Assembly (NCBI RefSeq): GCF_002999335.1
Contig: NW_020312096.1
Location: 1 to 64,000 of the forward strand
DNA length: 64,000 bases
Source: Cyclospora cayetanensis
Taxonomy: Eukaryota > Apicomplexa > Conoidasida > Eucoccidiorida > Eimeriidae
Direction: 5' to 3'
Part shown: positions 22,535-34,330 of the stretch, in pieces
How the letters are laid out: each line of letters starts with the position of its first letter
Position numbering within the stretch: the first letter of the stretch is position 1
Notes under the pieces: model-generated
The model's input: the letters and a program-made list of their open reading frames with translations, nothing else
What the model was told of the DNA's origin: nothing
Database searches by the model: none
Made by a program: the position numbers and the translations under genes

Positions 22535-25500
22535 ATGGCAGCAGTGGGAACGGCTTCTGCGCAGCAGCAGCTGCCGCAGCCGCTGGCTGTTGCAGCTCTG
22601 CCGTCAGGAGGTGGGCACCCTCACGAACGTGACACCCCCTCTGCAGCAGGGAAAATCGCCGAACCAGCAGAAAATGCGCGTTCTACAGCGGAGGAGGCAC
22701 CGGGAAAGAAGGAAACAGCAGCAACAGAAGAAGGAACTCCCTCAGCAACCAGCATTGCTGAAGCCATTCAGCTAGCCGAATCGCTGCTGTCCGACGACAC
22801 CAGCGACGACCTCTGCGATAGCAGCAACAGCCATTGTCTAGCCGCAGAAATCGAGGCCTTTGAAACGAAGGAGATGCCGGCTGCCCTCGTGAAGTACTGG
22901 TCAATCCTGGAGTGCAACTCTAAGCAAGAGCAGCAGGTACACCCGGAGGCGCAGCAGCATCAGCCTGAACACACGCAAATCTTTGCTGGCAAATACGCAG
23001 GACGTTCACTTCTGCAGCACACCGCACGGCGCTGTTTCCGGCTGCTTCGAAGGACGCTCACGGATATCCAGCTGCCGCGTAAGTGTAGGGTGAGAAGCTG
23101 CTCGCTGTATGTGCTGCTGCTTGGGTTCTGGTTGCTAGAGGAAACCCTGATAAATGGGGAGTGTTAAAAAGGCAACTTAGTGCTCTGTTGCCACTGCTGC
23201 TACCGCTTGTACTGGTGTGTTTTTCTGCCGCAGCTGCGGCAGTTGACCTTCATGATGTTTGCTGGAAATCGCTGCAGCCAATCCAACGCCTGCTGCTCCT
23301 GCTTTGTCACCTTCTGGCTCTTATCGGCAGTAGCCAAATCGCTACCGAAGAAACAACGGAAGGACAGCAGCGTCTGTGCCTCGCGCTGCTCTTGCTGCTC
23401 AAAGTCGTCAAATTCAAGTCTGTGCAGCAGACACAGGAGGAAGAAGAGCAGCAGCAGGAGAAAGAGCAGCAGCAGGAGAAAAAGCAGTACGAACAGCAGC
23501 AGGAGGAAGAAGAGCAACAGGAGGAAGAAGAGCAGCAGCATTGTCTGGGTAGTGGGGAAGAGGCGGCTCCTAAGAGTCAAGTAGAAACAGCAAACGGCGA
23601 GGGGGAATGTTCTTCATGCGCCGCTGTTGCTCCTGGCCTCTTTTATGCACCGCTCTCTCTGCTTTTGCGAGCTTCTGGTTTGCTGCTCGATTTGGTGTGT
23701 ATGTACAATCGGTGGCATAACGCAGAAGCAGCAGCTGCAGCGTACGGCAACGTCATGGCGCTTCTGCAGGAATGCAAGCTCCTGCTGCTGCAGCAAGGGC
23801 AGCAGCAGGAGCAGCACACCCAACATCAGGCCTTAAAAATGGCGGAAAGCCTTCGGAATGATGTTGGTCTTCCTGTACAGCATGGCACCATACAGCACGG
23901 CAGCAGCAGCAGCAGCAGCAGCCTCGGCTACGGAAGTCAGAAGCTGCAACAGCACTGCTTTGAAATACTGCAACACATCTATACCTCTCAGCAATTGCTG
24001 GCGCGCTGCGTTGGAGCCGAAGTGCTCCTGCAGCAGCAGCAGCTACAGCAGCCCTCCGGCGAAGAGGACAGCAGCGCTGATGCGCAGCCAACGCATTGGG
24101 AAGCAGAAGCAGCAGCGGCCTCTGCGGCTGCGCTATTGCTGCTGCTTGAGCAGCGCGCGGTGTACAGACAGCGGCAGCGCGAATGGTGGGAGCAGCCGGA
24201 GTACTGGGAGGCGCAGAATGAAGCAGCAGCAGCAGCACCAGAAGTCTTGCAAATCGCTTTAGGGAAGAGGCCTCCCCCTCATTTGTATTGCGACAGCTGC
24301 AGCAGCCGTAAAAACAGTCCCGTGCGCCTGTCTTTCTGTCGTACATCTTTATGTGAAGATAAGAGCAACAGCAACCGCGTTGCAGCAGCGACCCTGTTTT
24401 CGCTCGCTCCCGTCTGTATAGACACCCGCGAGCTCCTTCGCAACATCGAGGGGCTTTCGGACTTTTGGGAAGGTCGGCAGCAGCTGCTGACGTCAGAATA
24501 CCATTTGCATGCAGCAGCCGCTCTCGTTAGGGAGGCGTCCAGCGATCAGGAGGAAAGGCAGCGCCTCCGTGAGCAGCTCCGGCAAAGGCAGCAGCAGCAA
24601 CAAGAAGAAGGGGCAAGCCGAAGTGCTCTAAGGACTTCAGAAGCAGCAGATGATGACGGAAAAGACACTTTGTACTTGGGGTGTCTTCCCATGGTGTGCC
24701 TGGTGCGCCATGAGGAGCGGCAGCTAGGAGAGTTTGCAGCCGCGTTGCAGCAGCAGCTAGCCGCTTTGTACGCTCAGCGACTGAGGCTCACTCGAGAGCT
24801 GCGGCAGCAAGGCCGTGCCTTTGCTGCTGAGTGGCTCCAGCAGGATGGGCAACAAGATCCTCCGCAGAAGTGTCAGCAAGGAAAAGCGCAGGCAGAAGAG
24901 CGCGGGCTGAACTTGGAGAAAATTCTCCTGAAAGACGTGAGTTCTTGTTGCGGTGTCTGCATTGTAGGAGTGCCCGCTCAGTGTGTCTTTTTTGCTGCTG
25001 CCGCTGCACGCATCTGGCCTTGCTGGGAGTTTGCTGCAGCTGAACACGATGCCAACGCTTTGTCTGGCAACTCTAGAAGATGCATTTGGCCTTTTGACCC
25101 TCCCAGAGGCGCAAGTAAGGTCGCTGATTCAGCAAAAGCGGAAGCAGCTCGCCCTTCAGCACCATGTCTACCCGCAGCAGGAGCCGCAGCAGCAGAACAA
25201 GGAGCACGATGTCACACCCAACAGTGGCGCGCATGCAGAAGAACCTCCCAATACCATCGGCAACAGCAATAACAGCAACAACAGCAATAGCAGCACAAGC
25301 ACTAGCAGCCTCACAGACGTTTGTTCTTGGCCGCTGCACTTTGGAGGCTTGCTACAGCGTTTCCCTCACCCTGAGCCTTCAAGCGTGCAGCGCCGTACAA
25401 GACAAGAACGTGTGCTGCTGCTGCCTGCCAATGCAAACCCCACAGAAGCAGCAACCCCAGCAACTAATGCAGCCGCTTTTGCTGCAGAGAGGGGCATAGC

Positions 25501-28500
25501 AGAAGAAGGCATGTACGCTCGAACGCTTTCCCACGCTGTTGCTGGTGTGCCCTTGCCTTTTACAGACGCTCCACTACCATAGATATTTGTATTTCCTCTT
25601 CAACGATGCCTGCAGAATGTACTGCTCAGGGCGCTGCTGCTTTTGCATCAGGTGTTCAATAATTCTCACAGACCGATCGGTGCTGCTGCTGCACGTCTCA
25701 CTGCCATCCCTGCATGGAACCGTGAGTTGCACAGCGCTGCTGCCTCGGAAGCATCCGTTCTCTCCACCTTTTCCCCCTCCTGCTGCGGCTCCAGCCGCTG
25801 CTTATGCACGTCTTGTTGACCCTTTAGCTACTGTGGCCTTTGTTCTGCTTCTTCAATCGACCTGGTGCTGCTGCTGCTGCTGCTGCTGTTTCGTAGGTGT
25901 GCCGACACCTGGTAAAGATGAACAAACAACTGATGATCGCGAACGAAAGCGCCACGCTATTACCAGAATTGAGTCAACTTCCGTGAGGATATTTAGGGTG
26001 TATCATGAGTAGCTCTCTGTCTTAGGACGCATGCAGACAGTAGCCTGGGGCAGCGTGGCTTTTCGCAGCTCACCCTGCTGCTGCTTGGGTGCTGGGGAGT
26101 AAGGGCAAATATAAATGCTGCCTCGCTTTGAAGCGTAGCATGCGTTTCTGCAGAACTCTGTCGGCGAGCAGGGAGGATACCTTTAACGCATGTGCAGCCC
26201 TTGCCTGCCCCCCTCTGGCTATGCTGCTGCAGCGAGAAAGACTTACAACGCTTGCGCTGTCTGTCCTTAACCGAGGGGTTCGAAGGAGCAAAGTGCCTCT
26301 TTGCCATGGCTTCCCACCAAGTGCAGGCTGCTTTGCAGGCAGGTTGCTTGTCCTTAGTGCTGCCTGTGTGGCTGCTGTCGCTGCCACTCCTACTACTTCT
26401 CCTACTTTCTTTTTCTTGCGAAGGGAAAACTCCCCTGCCTCTGCTGCCGCTGCATCTGCGGATACTGCCTTGCGGCTCAGAAGCGGCCTTCCCAGACTTG
26501 CCAGACTGACGCGCGTTGCTGTCCTCCATGCTCCTTGCTGAGGCACCTGCTGCGCATGCAGCAACGCTTCTTGCTGCAGTGCCGTTTTTGCTGCAGTGTC
26601 GTTTTGCTGCAGCTTTACACGCTGGATAGCTGGTCAACGGACCACACGCGGCTAAGCCTGCTGCAGTCCTCCGTGTATCGGTAAATGCTAATAAAGGCCT
26701 CCCATGGGTGCTGCTGCGAGCGAGCAATGAAAAGCTGCCAGCGTTTTCGCCGCCAAGGCAGCAAAAAGCAGCTGTAAGGGCTGATGCTGCATGGACGGAG
26801 TTGATTTTGTGTGTAGAGACCTCTCCTTCTTCGAGGGGTCACTGCCACGCGTGATTGCCATGTACCAGAGGCGCTGCAAGCTCCTCGAGCCGCTGGTCCA
26901 AGCGCTGAATCCTCAATACTACCTGGACCTCATGTAAGTCTATGATTTATATATTTTCGTACATCTTCCACCATAGAGCGTTCCCGACAAGACGCAGTTG
27001 CGCGGGGGGGAGGGGGGAGGGGGCCTCTCTTCTGGAGGTTACTCTCCACTTGGACTTCTTTGTTAGGGCTTGCGCTTCAGGAGGCAGTTGGCTTACGAGC
27101 TAGGAGACACGTATGAGCAGCTGCACCTCTGCAAGTGGAAGGAGCAGCTGCCTTCATGGGAAGATGAGGTGGAGGCTGGTAATGCTTGCACGAGCTGCTC
27201 GAAATCTGTGGGACGCTGGTGCCCTTTGCAGCAGTGGCCAAGGCAGGCGAAACACAGTTGCAAGTTCTACCGAAACTTCGGAAAAGCTGCTTTGCGGTTG
27301 TGTGTGGCCTCTTCAGATATTGAGCAGGATGCGGACTTAATGCAGGAAGAAGAATACAGCCGTAACACACACCGACATCTCTGTGCTGCCCTTGCTGCTG
27401 GCGCTGAATGGGCCGTTTCAGCGCTTGTTACTGCTGCTGCTGCTGCTCGATTTCATGCCGTTGCAGTGAAAGTGGACAATGGTGCTGCCCCCCGCTGTCT
27501 TCGCCACGATTGCTAATGAGAGCTGCGCTTGCTGCTGGGGCGATTGCTGTATATGGCTGCAGGGCTAAGAAAATGTCAAGCACTGCACGGTCTTGCGGCA
27601 CGGAGTACACATTACTTCACTGTCTTCATTGGCACCTTTGAAATGGTATTTTGAGGGTGTTGCCTGAGGGGTTGTCGAGGTTCTAAGTCCTCTTCTACAT
27701 GCAGCGCGTGTGTTTTGCATGTTGTGCTTGTGGAGCAACAGTGCGTCAAAGCGTTCCAGGCGAAGGCCCTCGAGCTAGCTGTAACTATGTATCAATATAT
27801 ATGTGTTTATGCATATGTATGTGTGTGCATGTATATTTATGTCTCTATGTATGTACATGTATATAGGTATATGCATGTACGTGTATGTGTATAGGTACAT
27901 ACGTGTATGGGCATGTATATAGGTATATACGTGTATGGGCATGTATATAGGTATATACGTGTATGTGCATGTGTATATGTATGTCTGTATATATATATAT
28001 ATGTATCTCTATGTATATATGTATCACTATGTATTTCATGTTGTGCTGCTTTATGTAGCGTGGGGCCGAGCCGATCGCGTCTTTGTCGCCGGAGCTTCGT
28101 GCTGCTCTGGTGTCTGCCAAGATGAAGCGGGCTTTGATGATGAGCAGAATGGGGAGAGACAAGAAGGAATGCATTCAGTGCATGGCTGGCGCTTTAAAGG
28201 TGGGATAGGGGGATTTACCGCGCATGGTTTGGATGCTTTTGGAGGGGTTAGGGGAGAATGAAGGTTTCATGACCGCTCCCAGGGGAGAAGCACATCTTTG
28301 TTGTTTTGAGGGCTAGTCGCGTTTATAGGGGGAGCACCAGTCATACGCATGCAGACCTTTTGTGCTCTTTTTAGGAGTATGAGGGCCTGACGGAGCTGTT
28401 TGCGGCGTTCAAAGAATCTGCAATTCCATCTTCCTCTCTCAGTGTCCAAATGCAATTGGTGGGTCGGCCGTTCAAGTTTGTTTGCGTACAAATGACGGAC

Positions 28501-28647
28501 TGTGTGACTCGAGAGAAGTGACCCTCCACAGGCGCCATCCGAAAAAGATTTTGAAATTGCTGTTTTGTCGCGTTGCCTCTGCAGTGCAAACAGACCTGCG
28601 CGCTGTTACGGCTGCGCATCAATAAACTCTGCGACCTAGGGCGCTAA
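22535..28647 (+). CDS. KIFBP: KIF-binding protein (KBP/KIFBP) homologue
   Basis: Long multi-exon plus-strand gene. Resolved exons: 22535-23078, 23234-24936, 25040-about 25320 or later, 25566-25651 (tentative), 26233-26338, 26613-26680, 26817-26933, 27081-27178, 27581-27645, 28059-28199, 28375-28458, 28585-28647 (stop TAA). From 26233 on, every junction keeps phase. The protein follows KBP closely: EGFEGAKCLFAMASHQVQAALQ, LYTLDSWSTDHTRL, RDLSFFEGSLPRVIAMYQRRCK, LLEPLVQALNPQYYLDLMRQLA, YELGDTYEQLHL, HYFTVFIGTFE, LRAALVSAKMKRALMMSRMGRD. In the big second exon, LSDFWEGRQQLLTSEYHLHAAAALV matches the KBP TPR region, which supports one gene. KBP is a TPR-like protein that binds kinesin motor domains and controls microtubule transport. 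The N-terminal half is swollen by Glu/Gln, Ser and Ala runs (a Q/E-rich tract at 23425-23545). The region 25320-26232 is the weakest part. The start ATG at 22535 is the first in frame but not proven. Confidence 0.75.
23425..23545 (+). repeat. Imperfect Gln/Glu-coding tandem repeat in KBP exon 2
   Basis: A run of CAG, GAG, GAA and AAG codons encodes about 40 residues of almost only Gln, Glu and Lys (units such as EEEEQQQEKEQQQ). It sits between two hydrophobic helical stretches of the KBP N-terminal region and is probably a species-specific insertion, since the family does not need it. Confidence 0.85.
27780..28040. repeat. ATGT-rich intronic repeat with a 28-bp tandem unit
   Basis: The KBP intron between 27646 and 28058 is dominated by TATG/TATA tetranucleotides. 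Within it a 28-base unit (starting acgtgtatgggcatg) occurs at 27901-27928 and 27929-27956 with no differences, followed by a diverged third copy at 27957-27984. Confidence 0.9.
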
Positions 28648-28683
28648 TATCGCAGCAGCATGCCTCACACGTCTCAGCGCTGC

Positions 28684-28707
28684 CTGCATGTACGCATGCA
28701 TGCCATG
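28684..28707. promoter_or_regulatory. GCATGC motif cluster
   Basis: Overlapping copies of the palindrome GCATGC and its TGCATG half occur within 24 bases. TGCATGC-like words are bound by ApiAP2 factors in several apicomplexans. Here the position just after KBP and 1.6 kb before GRWD1 makes its target unclear. Confidence 0.3.
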
Positions 28708-29922
28708 CGAGGTCGAGTTGGGAACAGAAACACCTCCTTGGAGCCACCAACCCTCCAACCGGCTGCGCCCCTAAGAGCACCCCTCTCCTCTCGCCTCCCG
28801 CCCTCTGAGGACTAGGGAAGTTTCTTCACTCCAGCATGCGTTGCATTTCAGAAGAGCCAGCAAGCCTTTAGGTTTAAAAGACGAAGATTTGCAATACGGA
28901 ACCCCCCATGCCGGCCGCCCTCTCCAGAACGCAACGTTGGTCGCCAACGCAGAGGAGGGCATCCCTCGTAGATCCCGCAGTCTAACTTGCCTACTGCTTA
29001 GCGTAACGCGCCCTAGAGGGCATCCTTACACGATAGGGGAACTACACGCAACTGCACGTTTTCCTGCGGCTAAGAGGCCTTAGCAGCCCGCTGGCGATCG
29101 CTTGCTGCAAGAAGCCATGCAGCCACCACGACCCACATAGAGGCAGTCTTCTCTGCGTACGAAGGCCCTCCACAGGCTACCTTAAACGGGGAAGTCCTCC
29201 ACCCCAACACGCTCTTAGAAGGCAGGAAAGAAGCCCTCGTCTGTCTTCTCTATCCCTCTCGGGAGAAGCCAGAGAAGATGCCTTCACCCGTTTTCTCTAC
29301 TCATGGTGCTTACTGCCTCGGGTCGCTGCCCTGCCGTCGTTCCCCAATGCCGGGGGTCTGACAGCACATGTGCAGTTTGCTGCACCTGCCAGCCTCCAGG
29401 CCTCCCCACAGAAGTACACAGTAGCTTACTACAGAGGCAGACAGTTCCCCCTTCCGTCGGTTCTTTAGCTAAAGAATAACAGACCCGCAGCGCTCGGCAA
29501 CCGCTCCGGCGCACGAGAGCCGCCAAGCGCGACAAGCCCTCACCCGTCGCAGGAAGTTTCAATGGAATACACCCCTGGCTGCCCGAGCTCGTGCCAAAAT
29601 CGAAGTTGATGCGCGTTTTGCAGCATGGGGGCACTGTCCTACTGCGATGTAGCTCGTGAGGTTTGGGTGAAGAAGGCTGCGCATGGCATAGCATACCGAT
29701 AAAAACAGCGATCCTGAAGGCTTCCGGTGGGATTTTAACACTCAAGGCCTTCTTTAGAGCTTAAGACGCTACTGCACAGAGGCGCTGCTTGCGCACCGTC
29801 TCTGACTCTGGCGTTCTTTGAAGTTCGTACTCTAGGCAGCGTGAGAGGCTCCAGCGGCAGGGGAGAGCTGCTCAGAGGAAATGGAAAGAATTTTCATTGT
29901 ACCATACGAAAGGCAAGGGGTT

Positions 29923-29964
29923 CTAAGGGGCCCCCTGGAGGCCTCCCTTAGGGGCCCCCCTAAG
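29923..29964. repeat. GC-rich palindromic cluster
   Basis: Three palindromic elements lie side by side: CTAAGGGGCCCCCT (29923-29936), GGAGGCCTCC (29937-29946) and CTTAGGGG-cc-CCCCTAAG (29947-29964). The last can form an 8-bp stem with a 2-base spacer. The block lies in intergenic DNA. Confidence 0.8.
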
Positions 29965-30342
29965 GCCCGCCATCGGGGGGCATGTGGGGTGGCGATTCCC
30001 GCGAAGGGGAAAGGGCATTTTGTGCGGAAAATGAGCTGTATGTGGCCTTTCGAAAAGGCGTTATGGTGCAAGCACAGAAGGCCAGAGCTTCAAGCCATTA
30101 CTTTATCCTCTCCCTCGCGTTGCGCTCTGACCTGACCAGTGTCAGCTCCGTGGCGGTTTTTGACGGAGCAGTTGTTGTTCTGAAAATTAGCACGTCCATT
30201 AGCCAAGGCTTCGTGAATTAGCTTTTAACAGGCGTCTGCGAAGGCAAGCCTTGTTCGGGGGTTGGGGGAGCGCCTCTCTGCCCAGTCGCAGGAAGGCGAA
30301 TCGGGTTGCATTGCAGCTTACGCGGTGGGTAAGGTAACAAAG

Positions 30343-33300
30343 ATGTCAGAAGCAAAGGTGAGCAGCAGACGGCCTCGCCACTTTGTCTTGAGCTGTGTCA
30401 AAGGGGGAACGGGAAAAGGGGAGGTAAGCGACTCCTAGCAGACCTGCTGCAAGCCCGTTGGCTGACTGTGCTCCGTTGCGACTGCAGCGGCAGAAGGGAG
30501 CGCCGGCCAAGTCGAACCACGCGGATACGGAGAAGGAAGATGTGGACGTCGTAAGTCGAGGAGAGTGCAGACTCTTCTTTGCCAATGATCTTTCCCCGCC
30601 GCGCACAGAGCCTTGAGGGGCCTGTTTCGCAGATCGCAGCAGCGCGCAGTGTCACCCCGCTGGGAGGGTGGACGTACAGCGGCGGATCTCGAAAGCGGCT
30701 GTAAGGCAGAGATCGTTTGTGCTTGCGGGGCTGCACTTTCTGCCTTAGGACGGTGGCTTGGAGTTTGAAGATCCTTACGGAGACGACTTGGACGATGAAG
30801 AGCAGCAGGAACTGGAACGGGTGCTGCGTAAGCAGCAGCGGAAGCAGCAGCAGCGTGGCGGCAGTAAGAGCGACAGCAACAAGAAGGCCGTAGCAAGTGC
30901 TGCGGAGGAGGACTGGAGTGAAGAATCCGAGTCCGAAGAAATGGATGCCGACGAGGACGAAGATGAGGATGATGCAGAGCGTTTGCAGGTAGGGGTTTGA
31001 GAAATTCGCGCTTGATATTTGAGATACACGTGTTGTTGCACCTAAAGAACGCGGGAAGGCCACGGGAAACAAACGAAATGACGGGATGGGGGGAATAGGG
31101 AGGGCTGCCTGAGGGGCTTCCAGAATAGGTTACGAGTGTAGAGGTGTGCATGCCTATTTGAATGTCTTGCAGGTTTGGAGGCCAGGTGTCGATACACTTG
31201 GAGAAGGTACGTCGACGGCTTCCGACCTGCTGTTATTGAGGGTGTTTAGGGCCTCAGATGCCTATTGTGAGGGCCACCCAAAGTTTTTGCTTCTTTACTG
31301 CGAAACTGGAAGCCGTTTTGCCGCCAGTGCGCAGCACATCAGTAGGACAGCGAGGCAAGCGTCAAGCTCTGTTGCGGTGACGCAGATGAAATATTGGAGT
31401 GCGACGCGAGCGCCTACGAGTTTCTGCATAGACTACAGACGGCGTGGCCGTGCCTGTCCTTCGACTTCATTCCGGACTCCCTTGGCGCGGTGCGGTGGAC
31501 GTTTTAAGAAGACTGTTTGTTGCTGATTCGCAGCGAGAGCGGCCTGTGTGGGGCGCTCGCTCTGTTGTTTGGATAGCGGCCTCATGTTTCGGCTTTTAGG
31601 CATACAGGGTGGATCCACGGTGTCACGTTTGGATGCAGCCGCGTCTTGGCATTGCAGAATACTGGTGTGAAGGCATACTGGACAACAACTGCATGCATGC
31701 ATTTACTCGCAGGCGCGCACTAAGTGTCCACATACGTGTTACGCCGTGGGCGGCACACAAAGCGAAGAGGGCGGCGACGGTCTCTACATCATGAAGTGGC
31801 ATCGGCTGCACAAGACACAGCACGATGATGATAGTTCGCTTTCGGAAGAGGAGGTGATGACGATGCCTGCCCTCGAGGCGTAGAGTCGAGGGTGGAGGCT
31901 GTGCTAGCAGCAGAGAGTAGTAGCTATTTCCTTGCGGGCATGACTTGGGAGGGTCGCGCAAGCGCTTGGCGGAGCCATTGCTTGCTGCGAGGATGGCAGG
32001 ATGCGAGTGGGGACGCATACAGGGTGTGCAATGTGGTATCAACAAACAGGCTTTGCGGTGTATGCGGCTTCAGAGCGATGAGGAGGAAAGCGAAGAGGAT
32101 GCCAAGCTCGAGTTTCGTATTATAGCGCACAAGGGCGCGGTTAACCGAGTCCGCTGCTGCCCTCAGGTGGGCATTTAGGGGTGGGGTACAGCGAACAGAA
32201 AGAGCGCTTAAGGGGGTTAGGGTTGAGAGCTTCGAAGTCTATGGGCGTAGTGTTTGCGCGCAGATGCCGCGGCTTACTGCCGCGTGGTCCGATATGGGTG
32301 TTGTTGGAGTTTGGGATATTGACAAGCACCTCAAGCGGCTCGACGAACCGGGTGCTGCAGGTGGGAATTGGTATTTGAGGATGGTTTGCAGTGTATGTCT
32401 GCTTTTTCTCGTGTCACTCTATCGACGGCTGCTTTAACCGGCTTCGAGACGCTTGAACAATTTTACCCGTTGGCCCCTTCTTTCTGCTGCTCATGTGACG
32501 TAGGGCCCCCTCCTGATCCTCACCAGAAACCAATGTATGAATTCAAAGGTCATGGTGAAGAGGGTTTTGCAATGGACTGGAACCCTCTGCACGTAAGTTC
32601 TCGCGGCGCGCACAGGGGTGCTTGCAGATCTCGTCCCACACGTTCTCCTGTGTGTGCCCGCCAGATGTATGTGCATTTATTGTTTTGCGCACTGATCCTG
32701 GGTGTGTGTATATCTTCTGGGGTGTACATGCAGGTGGGCAAGCTGTTGTCCGGGGATGTCGCGGGGCAGGTGTTTTTGTGGCTGCCCCGAGAGGGAGGAT
32801 GGGATGTGCAGCCTTTGTTCCAGAGCAAAAAGAATAAGGGGACTAAGAAGGGGCCCCTGGCAACCGTGGAGGAGCTGCAATGGAAGCCGTTAGATGACGG
32901 CAAGGGAGAGATTTTTGCTGCATCTTCTAATGATGGATCTATAAAGTAAAGGACATTGCAGGGATCTGGGGATCATGGGCTGGGGTGTGTGGGAGGTGAT
33001 GCGCCCTCTAGGGGTTACCAATGTATGTCTTTTTGCGTGCCTGACTACTTTCAAAGCTTCTTTTGGCGTTTTCCCTATCAGCTTGTTCATTCGTAGCGTC
33101 TTTCCTCTATGCTGGATTGCTGGACCTTTGATGCGGAGTCAGCAATTGCACCTCTGGTTCTTAGTCTGCTGCATCACGACTCGTTCATCCTTTTCGCGTG
33201 CAACTGTCTTCAGATGGCACCCTTCCGGCCTGCCTTTCTAGGGCTCTTTGTATGCGTCGCAGCCTGTGCCGCGTGCTTGAGTTCGGGTGTGTCACCTTCC

Positions 33301-34330
33301 TAATCCGTTTCTTTCCAACTTTGCTATACTTCTGCTTCGCAGGTTGTGGGATTTGCGAATTGGCTGCTCCTCCCCTTCCGCGGCTTTGATTGACGCTCAC
33401 AACTCGGATATCAATGCTATGCGCTTTTCCCCGCTGCATGCGCATTTGATCCTCTCCGGAGATGAAGAAGGCACTGCCAAGGTCTTTGACCTGCGGTGCC
33501 CCCAGATGCCTCTCTCAGAAATGGAGTGGCACAAGAAACCAATTACGGTGAGAAACAATTCAGACTTTCTTTTTCTGTTATCTTTCAGGGGCGATGGTTT
33601 GGGCAGGGAGCTCGACAACGCGTGTGGGTGGATGCATCCCCATGGCGAACGGGGATTTCTTGTTCACTGCTGATAGACGGTGGCATGAGGTCCAAGGGTT
33701 GAACTTCTGTGTATGAATGTATGTGAGTGTGTGTGTCTGTATGCATTTGCAACGCATCGTTGGTCTTGTTCGATGCCAGTGCGTGGATTGGCATCCAAGC
33801 GACGAAGCTGTTTTCGCAGTTTCTTCGTTAGACGACTCTTTGACCATTTGGGATATGTCTGTGGAGAGGGAGGGCAATGCGCAGCCTCAAGGTGAGCAAG
33901 AAGTAATTTTCTACTTCAGTGATAAAGTTCATATGGACCCTTCAATGCTCCATTTGCACTGCCTTACTGGCTTTGCCATTATGCGTACTGCAAGTTAACT
34001 GCAGGGCGTTTCTTTGCATTACCTGTTCTGCTAGTGCATATACATTCATGGGTTGGCGATTTTGCACCTTCTATGCACTCACGGTCTTCGTATACGAAGA
34101 GCCCTGGAATTTTCATGTTAAACGATCCCATAATCCATACTGTGGTGTTATGTTGCTGTGTAATGTTTTCATACATATGCCTTGCAGAGGGCAACCTGCC
34201 GGAGCAACTGATGTTCGTGCATGGTGGCCAACAACACATCTCGGAGCTGCACTTCCACCCCCAAATCCCTGGATGTATCGCCACAACAGCCAGCGATGGC
34301 TTCAATGTCTTCAAGACTAGCAATATCTGA
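30343..34330 (+). CDS. GRWD1: GRWD1/RRB1-type ribosome-assembly WD40 protein
   Basis: Thirteen exons, all in phase, give about 515 residues: 30343-30357, 30488-30550, 30749-30988, 31173-31206, 31386-31489, 31713-31853, 32074-32166, 32264-32360, 32504-32592, 32734-32945, 33343-33547, 33780-33891, 34188-34330. After an acidic stretch (EESESEEMDADEDEDEDD) comes the signature VWRPGVDTLGEG-DEILECDASAYEFLHRL, then TAWPCLSFDFIPDSLGA. WD blades follow: IIAHKGAVNRVRCCPQ, AAWSDMGVVGVWDI, FKGHGEEGFAMDWNPL, SNDGSIKLWDLRIG, DAHNSDINAMRFSPL, CVDWHPSDEAVFAVSSLDD, GGQQHISELHFHP. Yeast Rrb1 and human GRWD1 are nuclear/nucleolar chaperones for ribosomal protein L3 and 60S assembly. An acidic N-terminus plus this exact motif order is diagnostic. 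The 15-base first exon is the least certain part. All introns are GT-AG; the longest (32946-33342) holds an open frame that is not coding. Confidence 0.93.

Larger units (their letters stand above)
28648..30342. other. Intergenic between KBP and GRWD1 genes
   Basis: No gene is seen. Just past the KBP stop, 28684-28707 carries overlapping GCATGC-type words (tgcatgtacgcatgcatgcc), resembling a motif known to be enriched in apicomplexan promoters. At 29923-29964 there is a GC-rich palindromic cluster. The right half should contain the GRWD1 promoter and 5' UTR. Small frames such as 29881-30135 (+) lack any domain. Confidence 0.45.

Noticed and set aside
25993..26727. 244-codon minus-strand frame
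   Set aside because: It overlaps three KBP exons that match the family on the plus strand, so it is an antisense shadow.
33100..33230. WD-like peptide CWTFDAESAIAPLVLS inside the GRWD1 locus
   Set aside because: It lies in the intron 32946-33342; skipping it restores SNDGSIK-LWDLRIG exactly as in the family.
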